The notes beneath the pieces are model-generated. The model did not search any database and was not told the origin of the DNA. It was given only the letters and a program-made list of their open reading frames with translations. The translations under genes were made by a program, and so were the position numbers. Shown piece by piece: positions 14,239-21,680 of a stretch of 34,709 nt of DNA; within the stretch, counting starts at the first letter, position 1; the number at the start of each line of letters is the position of its first letter. Origin of the DNA: Lachnospiraceae bacterium (GTDB taxonomy: Bacteria > Bacillota > Clostridia > Lachnospirales > Lachnospiraceae); contig JAIKYN010000016.1 of the NCBI GenBank assembly GCA_024683155.1, positions 1 to 34,709 on the forward strand, read 5' to 3'.

Positions 14239-15216
14239 ATGCCGTTTGAACGTTGTTCCTTATGCTATCGGAACTGTAAAGTAAATAGAAGTGACGGTAA
14301 TGTCGGTTTTTGTAAAGAAACCGACACTATTCGTTTGGCTCGTGCCGCCCTCCATTTCTGGGAAGAACCCTGTATTTCCAGAACCTGTGGCTCCGGTGCG
14401 GTTTTCTTTACAGGATGTTCTTTGGGCTGCATCTTTTGCCAGAATTTCCAAATATCTGACAGCTCTGTCGGAAAAGAAGTTTCTGTTTCCACTCTATCCG
14501 ATATTTTTCTACATCTTCAGGAACAGGGCGCGGCCAACATCAATCTGGTTACCCCTACCCATTTTGTACCACAGATCATCCGGGCACTGGATCTTGCCCG
14601 CTCTCACGGTCTTACTCTGCCCATTGTGTATAATACCGGTACTTATGATTCTCTTTCTACGCTTCGGATGCTGGAAGGTTATGTGGATATCTATCTTCCG
14701 GATTGCAAATTTGCTTCTCCGTCCCTTTCCGGAGCCTTATGTCACGCCACAGACTATTATGAAAGAGCCATGGAAGGAATCCGGGAAATGGTCCGCCAGA
14801 CCGGACCTTGTGTTTTCGATCCTGCTTCTTCCAATATTCCTGTTCCTGATGACGCAGATCTTTCTTTCTATTCGGAACATACGGCCATGAAAAAAGGAGT
14901 CATCGTCCGCCACCTGGTTTTACCGGGACAGCTCGAAGACTCCTGTCATATCTTATCAGATCTCCATATGCAGTTTCAGGATCAGATCTTCATCAGCATC
15001 ATGAACCAATATACGCCCATGAAGGATTTTACTTCGGATCCTTCTCTGGATCCGAAACTGGCAGCTGCCTTGTCCAGAAAGCTGACTACCTATGAGTATG
15101 ACAAAGTACTAAGTTATGCCGAAAAGATCGGTATCACCAATGCCTTCATTCAGGCAGGTCATACTGCAAAAGAAAGTTATATTCCTGCCTTCGATTATGA
15201 AGGCCTTCCGGAATGA
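14239..15216 (+). CDS. Radical SAM protein, pyruvate formate-lyase activating enzyme-like
   Basis: This belongs to the uncharacterised PflA-like radical SAM group found in anaerobes. The 325-residue protein has an unusual cysteine-rich head, CSLCYRNCKVNR with Cys6, Cys9, Cys13 and Cys25, which could hold zinc or an iron-sulfur cluster. The radical SAM triad follows at Cys60, Cys64 and Cys67 in FTGCSLGCIFCQN. Later motifs include NLVTPTHF, VYNTGTYDS and YLPDCKFAS, and IRHLVLPG-like VRHLVLPGQ. The ribosome site AAGGAG lies directly after the SRP RNA T-tract, 6 bases from the ATG, so expression may depend on read-through from ffs. The substrate protein is unknown. Confidence 0.82.
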   Translation: MPFERCSLCYRNCKVNRSDGNVGFCKETDTIRLARAALHFWEEPCISRTCGSGAVFFTGCSLGCIFCQNFQISDSSVGKEVSVSTLSDIFLHLQEQGAANINLVTPTHFVPQIIRALDLARSHGLTLPIVYNTGTYDSLSTLRMLEGYVDIYLPDCKFASPSLSGALCHATDYYERAMEGIREMVRQTGPCVFDPASSNIPVPDDADLSFYSEHTAMKKGVIVRHLVLPGQLEDSCHILSDLHMQFQDQIFISIMNQYTPMKDFTSDPSLDPKLAAALSRKLTTYEYDKVLSYAEKIGITNAFIQAGHTAKESYIPAFDYEGLPE

Positions 15217-15243
15217 TCCTTCCTTCTTATGGATCTATTTTTT
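15215..15243 (+). terminator. Possible weak terminator after the radical SAM gene
   Basis: GATCC (15215-15219) and GGATC (15231-15235) form a 5-bp stem followed by TATTTTTT. Short stem but good T-tract, located between convergent genes. Confidence 0.4.
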
Positions 15244-15260
15244 CCGCTCCGAATACTTCT

Positions 15261-16355
15261 TTAATAATCGATTTCCACATGATCCAGATATTTCATATAA
15301 TTCATGACCATCAGCGCGATCTGAAGGGTTAATGCATCATCAAAAATACGAATATCCAATCCGGTGTTCTGCTTCAGTTTCTCAATACGATAAACCAGCG
15401 TATTTCTGTGAATGAACAGCTGACGGGATGTCTCGGATACGTTCAGGTTATTTTCCAGGAACTTGTTCACGGTTGTCAGCGTCTCTTCATCCAATCCATG
15501 CGGGCCGTCCGGTCCGAATACTTCTTCAATGAAGATCTTACACAGATTAATGGGAAGCTGGTAGATCAAACGGCCAATTCCAAGGGTCCGGTACGCTACC
15601 ACACTCTTCTCCGCGTAGAAGATCTTGCCTACATCCAGCGCCATCTTTGCTTCCTTATAGGACTTGGATACATCTTTTAATTCCTTAACAACGGTACCGT
15701 AGGAAACATGTACATTCAGCAATGCTTCTGTGTTCATGGTGGATACGATGGAGTTTGCGATCTCCTCCAAAGCACCTTCGGAGGAATCTTCCTTCAGGGA
15801 TTTGATCAGGATCACATTATCTTCATCCACAGCCGTTACATAATCACCGGTCTGCTGAGAGAACATTCCCTTAAGCAGTTCGGTAACATTTCCGTCTTTA
15901 TCATTCTTTGCCTCTACCAAAAAGACACTGCGTTCTTCCGCTACTTCCAGGTGCAGTCTCTTGGCGCGATTATAAATATCCACCAATAACAGGTTATCCA
16001 GGATCAGATTCTGGAAAAAGTTATTCCTGTCAAAGCGCTCCTTGTATGCTACATACAGATTCTGCAGCTCACTGACCGCAATACGGCCAATCATATAAGC
16101 GTCTTCTGATAATCCCTTCGCATCCAGGATATAGATGAGCTCTTCTTCGTCCATGATCTTCAGGAAATGATCGGCTCCCACTACCTGGCTGTCCGCCGGA
16201 GAGTGCACAAACTCCGAGATCATAGCAGATGCTACATTAGAGGTATCAAATGTAGTTGCGATCACATTGGCATTCAGATCCCAAACGGCTAAGTCCGTCT
16301 TGGTGATCCCTGCCAGTTCATCGATTGTACTTTGGATAATCTGTGAAGAAATCAT
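15261..16355 (-). CDS. CdaR/PucR-type transcriptional regulator
   Basis: Regulators of this type (sugar-diacid and purine-catabolism regulators) bind DNA through a carboxy-terminal helix-turn-helix. The 364-residue protein carries it at about 300-355: FLENNLNVSETSRQLFIHRNTLVYRIEKL, then LTLQIALMV. The amino-terminal third (ITKTDLAVWDLNANVIATTF) resembles a ligand-sensing domain, and the middle (about 140-260) a degenerate nucleotide-cyclase-like GGDEF fold as in CdaR. It has a perfect promoter upstream and the ribosome site GAGGA. It lies immediately downstream of msmX but is separated from it by a terminator, so it is its own unit. A role in sugar-import control is a guess from position. Confidence 0.82.
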   Translation of the reverse strand: MISSQIIQSTIDELAGITKTDLAVWDLNANVIATTFDTSNVASAMISEFVHSPADSQVVGADHFLKIMDEEELIYILDAKGLSEDAYMIGRIAVSELQNLYVAYKERFDRNNFFQNLILDNLLLVDIYNRAKRLHLEVAEERSVFLVEAKNDKDGNVTELLKGMFSQQTGDYVTAVDEDNVILIKSLKEDSSEGALEEIANSIVSTMNTEALLNVHVSYGTVVKELKDVSKSYKEAKMALDVGKIFYAEKSVVAYRTLGIGRLIYQLPINLCKIFIEEVFGPDGPHGLDEETLTTVNKFLENNLNVSETSRQLFIHRNTLVYRIEKLKQNTGLDIRIFDDALTLQIALMVMNYMKYLDHVEIDY

Positions 16356-16394
16356 TGGTTATTCCTCGTTTTCGCTTATTCTGGTACTACCCTA

Positions 16395-16423
16395 ATTATA
16401 TGGATGGAATTTAGAATCCGCAA
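16395..16423 (-). promoter_or_regulatory. Promoter of the CdaR-like gene
   Basis: On the minus strand TTGCGG (16423-16418), 17 bases, perfect TATAAT (16400-16395). Predicted start is near 16388. It begins only 3 bases after the msmX terminator T-tract. Confidence 0.75.
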
Positions 16424-16425
16424 GT

Positions 16426-16458
16426 AAAAAAGGGCATATGCATCACGCACATGCCCTT
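16426..16458 (-). terminator. Terminator of msmX
   Basis: On the minus strand AAGGGCAT (16458-16451) pairs with ATGCCCTT (16437-16430), and the T-tract runs to 16426. Confidence 0.85.
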
Positions 16459-16471
16459 GAATACATTCTTA

Positions 16472-17584
16472 CTAGTTGGTAATGGTCTGCTCTGTCTCTT
16501 TGTCGAATACGTGGATCTTCTCAACATCAAGAGCGAACTTAATCTTATCACCAGGTCTGGATGTAGTTCTGGAATCAACTCTGGCAGTAATAGGGAACTG
16601 CTCCAGATCGAAGTATAAGAATACTTCTGCACCCAGAAGCTCGTATACCTTAACGGTAGACTCAAATACGCTCTGAGGAGATGCAGATACGAACATCTCG
16701 GAATCATATACGTCTTCAGGACGGATACCGAAGGTAACAGTCTTTCCAACATAACCGCCATCCAGAAGCTTCTTAGCTTTTGCGGGAGGCATGGGAATTT
16801 CATGACCAGCGATCTTAAGAGCAACGCCGTCACCATTCTGTACAACTTCTGCATCCAGGAAGTTCATCTGAGGAGATCCCATGAATCCTGCTACGAACAG
16901 GTTATTGGGCTTCTCATACAGGTTCTGAGGTGTATCAACCTGCTGGATAACACCATCCTTCAGAACTACGATTCTGGTACCAAGGGTCATAGCCTCGGTC
17001 TGATCATGTGTTACATAGATGATGGTTGTTCCCAGATTCTGGTGTAACTTAGCGATCTCGATACGCATCTGTACACGAAGCTTTGCATCCAGGTTGGAAA
17101 GAGGCTCATCCATAAGGAATACCTTAGGCTCACGAACGATCGCACGACCCATGGCAACACGCTGTCTCTGACCACCGGAAAGAGCCTTGGGCTTACGATC
17201 CAGTAAAGATGTTAAGTCAAGGATTGCTGCTGCTTCCTTAACCTTCTTATCGATGGTTGCTTTGTCAACCTTTCTTAACTTCAAACCAAATGCCATGTTA
17301 TCATACACGGTCATGTGGGGATACAGAGCGTAGTTCTGGAATACCATCGCGATATCTCTGTCCTTAGGCTCTACATCGTTCATTAACTTTCCATCGATAT
17401 AAAGCTCACCGGAAGAAATATCTTCCAGACCTGCGATCATACGAAGGGTAGTGGACTTACCACAACCTGAAGGTCCTACGAAGATGATAAATTCCTTATC
17501 TGTGATGTCAAGGTTAAAATCCTTAACTGCTTCGAATCCGTTGGGATATACTTTACAAACATTCTTCAGCTGCAAACTAGACAT
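16472..17584 (-). CDS. msmX: ATPase of carbohydrate ABC importers, MsmX/UgpC type
   Basis: This ATP-hydrolysing subunit powers uptake by sugar ABC transporters and in Firmicutes is often shared by several importers. The 370-residue protein has Walker A GPSGCGKST, the Q-loop, signature LSGGQRQRVAMGRA, Walker B FLMDEPLSNLDAK and the switch histidine in IIYVTHDQTEAMTLG. A carboxy-terminal OB-type regulatory domain follows (about 240-370). A possible earlier in-frame start at 17674 lacks a ribosome site. The start at 17584 follows GAGGAGG and begins the family-typical MSSLQLKNVCKVYPNG. No permease or binding-protein gene is adjacent, fitting a shared ATPase. No convincing promoter was found in the 198-base gap upstream. 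Confidence 0.93.
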   Translation of the reverse strand: MSSLQLKNVCKVYPNGFEAVKDFNLDITDKEFIIFVGPSGCGKSTTLRMIAGLEDISSGELYIDGKLMNDVEPKDRDIAMVFQNYALYPHMTVYDNMAFGLKLRKVDKATIDKKVKEAAAILDLTSLLDRKPKALSGGQRQRVAMGRAIVREPKVFLMDEPLSNLDAKLRVQMRIEIAKLHQNLGTTIIYVTHDQTEAMTLGTRIVVLKDGVIQQVDTPQNLYEKPNNLFVAGFMGSPQMNFLDAEVVQNGDGVALKIAGHEIPMPPAKAKKLLDGGYVGKTVTFGIRPEDVYDSEMFVSASPQSVFESTVKVYELLGAEVFLYFDLEQFPITARVDSRTTSRPGDKIKFALDVEKIHVFDKETEQTITN

Positions 17585-17782
17585 TTTCTGAATTCCTCCT
17601 CTTGAATCTTGTTTCTTATGGGTTTCCCCTGTATTTACGAGTATACGGGTTTTCCGTCCATAACACCATGCCACAATTTACCAAAGATTTTTTAGTGGTT
17701 TATAAAAAATGCCCATAAGTCTCGCGGGTCAAATGGTCAAAAGACAATTTGCACAAGACAAATGGACATCCTTCGTTGGATT

Positions 17783-18556
17783 TTACTCGTTGGTTTCCTC
17801 ATCCTTCGGCGCAGTCTCTTCGGAAACCACCTCTTCCGAGGTTTCGGAAGAAATTTCATTCTCTGTTAACGCTGTGCCTTCTGCTGCTTCTTCGCCACCG
17901 GGCACCTGGACGGTAAAGTTCTCATCCGATGTGATGGTATCTTCTTCATCCGGCTCAAAACGCTTAAAGATCTTGGAATAAAGGGCCGCACAGCCAAATG
18001 CGGGCAGTGCCAGTCCAAACATGACCAGAATAGGTGTCATCTGGATCAGGGCAAGATAAGCCACAACCAGAGGAACTGCGTTCATAAGGATCATCAGGAT
18101 CACCTTGGGGAAATTGGCAATTCCCATCAGGAATGCATTTTTTATGGTATTCTTAACGGTATTGTCAAAACGTGCCAGCACAGGGAATACCATGGTCATC
18201 CCGATCAGAGACAGGAACATTACGATTCCCACCAGGATCGTGAGCACCAGAGGAAATGTTCCCTGCAGCAGAATGTATATATCACCGGCAAAGATCAGGA
18301 TCATTACCAGCATGATCAGCCAGATCACGGTTGCCTGGACAAAATTACGTTTAAAGGAAGAAAAGAAGCTCTTTGTGATATATCCTTCTTCGTTTCTTAC
18401 CATTTTCAGACATACATAATGTAATGCAGTCAGGGACGCTCCGATGGTTATTATGGGAACGCAGCAGATCAGTGCCAGTATGTTCAGCCAGATCAGATCT
18501 GCCATTCTGCTAAGAAACCGCATCACCGGGCTGTCCAGGTTAAAAATCTTATCCAT
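17783..18556 (-). CDS. DUF624 (YesL-like) membrane protein with acidic tail
   Basis: DUF624 proteins are small polytopic membrane proteins usually found beside sugar ABC transporter genes; their role is not established. The 257-residue protein has the family opening (MDKIFNLDSPVMRFLSRMADLIWLN), then about five hydrophobic segments up to residue 200, with the conserved PVLARF-type motif in the middle. The last 55 or so residues form a strongly acidic, Ser/Thr/Glu-rich, probably disordered tail. The start is 11 bases after the HD-GYP gene stop. Its ribosome site AAGGAG overlaps that stop and is 14 bases from the ATG. It is the last gene of the run, and msmX lies just downstream. Confidence 0.8.
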   Translation of the reverse strand: MDKIFNLDSPVMRFLSRMADLIWLNILALICCVPIITIGASLTALHYVCLKMVRNEEGYITKSFFSSFKRNFVQATVIWLIMLVMILIFAGDIYILLQGTFPLVLTILVGIVMFLSLIGMTMVFPVLARFDNTVKNTIKNAFLMGIANFPKVILMILMNAVPLVVAYLALIQMTPILVMFGLALPAFGCAALYSKIFKRFEPDEEDTITSDENFTVQVPGGEEAAEGTALTENEISSETSEEVVSEETAPKDEETNE

Positions 18557-18567
18557 ATTGCTTGTTG

Positions 18568-19794
18568 TTACTCCTTTTTTTCGTATTCCTCTTTCAATTG
18601 AAGGTACTGATTGTTCAGGATCTTGGTCGTTCCTGTCAGGTCTCTTACCTTCTTAAGCGCCAGGGCCGAAATCTCCGAATAATTGGCATTAAATACATCC
18701 ACTAAAGGCTTATCTAATTTCCCCAGGTCCGCTTCTGTCAGGATCTTCGCCATCACTTCCACACGATCGGGTTCAAACGCCGGATCTTTTTGTATCATCA
18801 GTTCCGCTGCTCTGTCGGCGATCTGCAGGATCTTCTGTTCCTGATCGATCTGGTAGGTCTTCAGATGCTTGGGATATCCACTGCCATCCAGTCTTTCATG
18901 GTGTGCGGCCGCAATATCGATAATCTTCTGATTCAGTCTTCCGGCACAGATTTTGTTCATTAAGGTAATATGCGTCTCATACAGTTCATCGTCCGCATCT
19001 TCCGGCAGACCGATAAGACCTATATCATGAACAAGTGCTGCGTAATAAACATAATCCCTTAAAGTATCTTCCACAATGAGCTGATCGCACATCTGCATGG
19101 CCACACTGGCGCAGCACATGGTCCTGCGCATCAGCAGATCGTCCTGAAGGCCGATGATGTAGATCAGCATTTCCATGAACTTCTTCTTATCTGCATTGGT
19201 AAACAGCATGTAATCCAATATGCTTTCCAGTTCCGGTTTATATTCCAGACTTCGGATCCTGCTTACCAGATCATACTTATTGGCTGCCTGATACATCAGA
19301 TCAAGCGCTTGCTTGGACAAATGCGTACCACCCATTTTATTAAACATGGTAAGGGAAAACTGATCCCCCAGAGAGGTGGAATACAGATCCACCTTTTCAG
19401 CCAGATTGACCATGGAGGCTATCTCCATCTCAGGTACATGCATGGCATTTAATTTGTCATAGTCCATATGGTGATACAGGATCGGTTTGGCAGTTTCTCC
19501 CAGCGGCGAATAATTCCGCAGGAATAAATAGCCGTAAACCGAATGGGGAATAAAATCTCTTCCTTCATAGCGAAGACGGTCGTTGATATCATCGGTTGCA
19601 TAGACACCGATATCGTGAAAAACAGTCATCATGACCATATCGGCAATCTCAAAACCTTCCAGTCTGCCCTGGCTTTCCAGCATGCGTCCCATAATGTAGC
19701 CCACTCTGCTGCCATGGCTCATGGGTGCAGGGTTGATGTAGGACAGTGCGTCTCTGACAAGTCTGAATATATCTGCGCTGCTGATATAATTCAT
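18568..19794 (-). CDS. Tandem HD-GYP domain protein, probable c-di-GMP signalling
   Basis: HD-GYP domains hydrolyse c-di-GMP using a two- or three-metal site. This 408-residue protein carries two HD-type domains, each incomplete. Domain 1 (about 20-180) keeps the first His (H27), HD (60-61), H84 and HH (108-109), but HHMDYD stands where HHExxDGxGYP is expected. Domain 2 (about 215-370) has HDIG (256-257), H275 and a perfect HHERLDGSGYP (298-308), but cysteine 227 stands where the first metal-binding His should be. The GNAT stop overlaps an ATG at 19803 that sits against the ribosome site, so the ATG at 19794 (9 bases from GGAGGG) is preferred, though 19803 with an ATGA overlap is possible. 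Confidence 0.82.
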   Translation of the reverse strand: MNYISSADIFRLVRDALSYINPAPMSHGSRVGYIMGRMLESQGRLEGFEIADMVMMTVFHDIGVYATDDINDRLRYEGRDFIPHSVYGYLFLRNYSPLGETAKPILYHHMDYDKLNAMHVPEMEIASMVNLAEKVDLYSTSLGDQFSLTMFNKMGGTHLSKQALDLMYQAANKYDLVSRIRSLEYKPELESILDYMLFTNADKKKFMEMLIYIIGLQDDLLMRRTMCCASVAMQMCDQLIVEDTLRDYVYYAALVHDIGLIGLPEDADDELYETHITLMNKICAGRLNQKIIDIAAAHHERLDGSGYPKHLKTYQIDQEQKILQIADRAAELMIQKDPAFEPDRVEVMAKILTEADLGKLDKPLVDVFNANYSEISALALKKVRDLTGTTKILNNQYLQLKEEYEKKE

Positions 19795-19799
19795 AGCTT

Positions 19800-20267
19800 T
19801 CATCCCTCCTCATAAATCATGGGCGTATAACGGATCCCGTCTCTTACCTCTTCCTTACCGGTATCTATAAATCCAATCCTGTGATAAAAGGGAATTCCGT
19901 AGGGTGACGCAAATACTGTCAGCTTTCCGGCTCCCGCTTTCTTGTACATCGCATGGATCAGGGCTTTCCCGATCCCCTGTCTCTGGAAATCCGCATCCAC
20001 AAACAGCAGAGAAATATGAAACACATTCCGAAGGGTGACCATTCCTACGATCTTTCCTTCCGCACGTGCTACCAGCATGTGATATTCCCCCAGGAGAAAC
20101 ATCCTCTCCAACCGGGGATCGGTTATGAAATCCAGAAAGTTGCGAATCCCTTCTTCTTCATAATCTGCCGACTCAAACCGCAGAAAGGTTCGCCAGGCCA
20201 ACGCCATCGCGTCATCCCAGTCACTTCCGGATGCATTATGAATATCATATTCTTCTGCTTTATCCAT
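19800..20267 (-). CDS. GNAT family N-acetyltransferase
   Basis: GNAT enzymes move an acetyl group from acetyl-CoA to an amine on a small molecule or protein. The 155-residue protein has the acetyl-CoA-binding motif A as FVDADFQRQGIGKALIHAMYKKAG (QRQGIG), preceded by VGMVTLRNVFHISLLFV, and the late FYHRIGF motif. The start overlaps the end of the upstream membrane-protein gene by 8 bases, and its own end overlaps or abuts the HD-GYP gene start, showing tight translational coupling. The substrate is unknown. Confidence 0.88.
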   Translation of the reverse strand: MDKAEEYDIHNASGSDWDDAMALAWRTFLRFESADYEEEGIRNFLDFITDPRLERMFLLGEYHMLVARAEGKIVGMVTLRNVFHISLLFVDADFQRQGIGKALIHAMYKKAGAGKLTVFASPYGIPFYHRIGFIDTGKEEVRDGIRYTPMIYEEG

Positions 20268-20664
20268 GCATCAATCCATCGATAAACGCTCGAAACCGTT
20301 CCTGCAATCCGGAAAAAAATTCCTCTACCTTCCGTTGGATCAGGTTATCCGTAGCTTCCTTCGGTTCGTCCGCTACTTCCGCAGAGAAGCTCTCATAGAG
20401 TTCCTCTCCCTTGCCTTCCAGCTCCAGATCCGGAATTCCGTTCTCTTTCACATCCGAGATCATCCCATCCAGGGATTCTCCCAATGTCTCCAGATTGGAA
20501 GCCGCTTCACTTCCTCTGCTTTGCACTTCCGATACAATGGTTTCCGCCATGGCGGAATAATCCGTTGTCGCTTTTCCTTCCAGCGAATCATTGTATTGGA
20601 CCACCCAGATCACACAAACGATCACCAGCAAAATTAATATAGTTGTTATAAATTTTCTAGCCAC
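20260..20664 (-). CDS. Small single-pass membrane protein, unknown function
   Basis: I do not recognise a family. The 134-residue product starts with a GTG and has a short basic amino end, then one hydrophobic segment (about residues 6-23). A polar, acidic extracytoplasmic part of about 110 residues follows, predicted helical with heptad-like stretches (ETIVSEVQSRGSEAASNLETL and LIQRKVEEFFSGLQERFRAF; break at about residue 60). It may be a membrane-anchored coiled-coil protein. An AAGGA ribosome-like site is 12 bases from the GTG. It lies 15 bases after the hydrolase gene and overlaps the GNAT gene, so it is surely part of that operon. Confidence 0.7.
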   Translation of the reverse strand: MARKFITTILILLVIVCVIWVVQYNDSLEGKATTDYSAMAETIVSEVQSRGSEAASNLETLGESLDGMISDVKENGIPDLELEGKGEELYESFSAEVADEPKEATDNLIQRKVEEFFSGLQERFRAFIDGLMHG

Positions 20665-20679
20665 CAGACTTCGGCTTCC

Positions 20680-21615
20680 TTACTCTGTTTTGGCGTAGGG
20701 GAGCAGCCACTGATACAGGTCATCAAATACCTGCTGCCGATCCACCTCATTTAAAATCTCATGACGATCTTCCGGATAGAACTTGCATTCCACATTGGTC
20801 ATCCCCACATCCCGGAGAGATTTAACGGAGCGTTCTACGCCGGCAGACCATTCTCCCACAGGATCTTCCGCGCCGGATACAAACAAAACCGGCAGGTCCT
20901 TGGGAATCTGTTTTAAATTATTCTGGTCCTGGAAACGGATGATGAATTCCGCCAGACCTTTATATCCGTTTAGTGTAAAGAGAAATCCGCATAAGGGATC
21001 CTCTTCATATTTCTTCACGTTCTCCGGATTCCTGGACAACCAGTCAAAAGGAGACGTACTGTTCGGTATTTTCTTCAGATAATCAGCAGAAGAAAGCTTA
21101 TTCAAAAAGGCGCTCTTATGCTTATCACCCTGGAAGATACTCAGGAGATTCGCCATGGTCTTCAGCAGCTTTGCCGTTCCAAGAGGGACCATTCCGGTAC
21201 CCATGATGATCATGGCATCCACACCGCTGCCATAGCGGTACATATAATTTCTGGCAATAAAGGATCCCATACTGTGCCCCATGATCACATAAGGCACTCC
21301 CGGGTATTCCTGCTGGGTCATCTTTTTCAGGCGGTGTACATCCCGTACGACCACGGTGGCCGGATCTTTCCTGCAAAAGTATCCGTATACCGGCTTTTCT
21401 CCCACAGATTTTCCATGGCCCAGATGATCTTCACCGCAGACTAAAATACCTTTCTCTGCCAGAAATTCGGCAAAGGGCGCATATCTTTCGATATACTCAC
21501 ACATTCCGTGTACGATCTGAAGGATCAGGACCGGCTTCCCATCCGGGATCCAGCGAACCGCATGGATCTTCGAATGATTGTCTCTGGAGTCATAAAAAAG
21601 TTCCTGTTTTGTCAT
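20680..21615 (-). CDS. Alpha/beta hydrolase, lysophospholipase / monoacylglycerol lipase-like
   Basis: Members cleave monoacylglycerols or lysophospholipids in the cytoplasm or at the membrane. The 311-residue protein has the nucleophile elbow GHSMG (Ser115), the oxyanion-type HGMCEY segment, GEDHLGHGKS typical of the PldB-like group, the Asp in SGAEDPVGE and the His in DRHEILNE, completing the triad. There is no signal peptide. The ribosome site AGGAGGGGG is strong. It starts 65 bases after the metG stop with no clear terminator between, so it may be cotranscribed with metG. Confidence 0.88.
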   Translation of the reverse strand: MTKQELFYDSRDNHSKIHAVRWIPDGKPVLILQIVHGMCEYIERYAPFAEFLAEKGILVCGEDHLGHGKSVGEKPVYGYFCRKDPATVVVRDVHRLKKMTQQEYPGVPYVIMGHSMGSFIARNYMYRYGSGVDAMIIMGTGMVPLGTAKLLKTMANLLSIFQGDKHKSAFLNKLSSADYLKKIPNSTSPFDWLSRNPENVKKYEEDPLCGFLFTLNGYKGLAEFIIRFQDQNNLKQIPKDLPVLFVSGAEDPVGEWSAGVERSVKSLRDVGMTNVECKFYPEDRHEILNEVDRQQVFDDLYQWLLPYAKTE

Positions 21616-21680
21616 GGTAACCCCCTCCTGTTTTTAAAGATTCCCCAAAACATAGCTTTTTATTTTACAGATCAAATGGA

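Noticed and set aside
15261..17584. A complete sugar-uptake operon around msmX
   Set aside because: No permease or substrate-binding gene is present; msmX and the cdaR-like gene are separated by a terminator and a new promoter.
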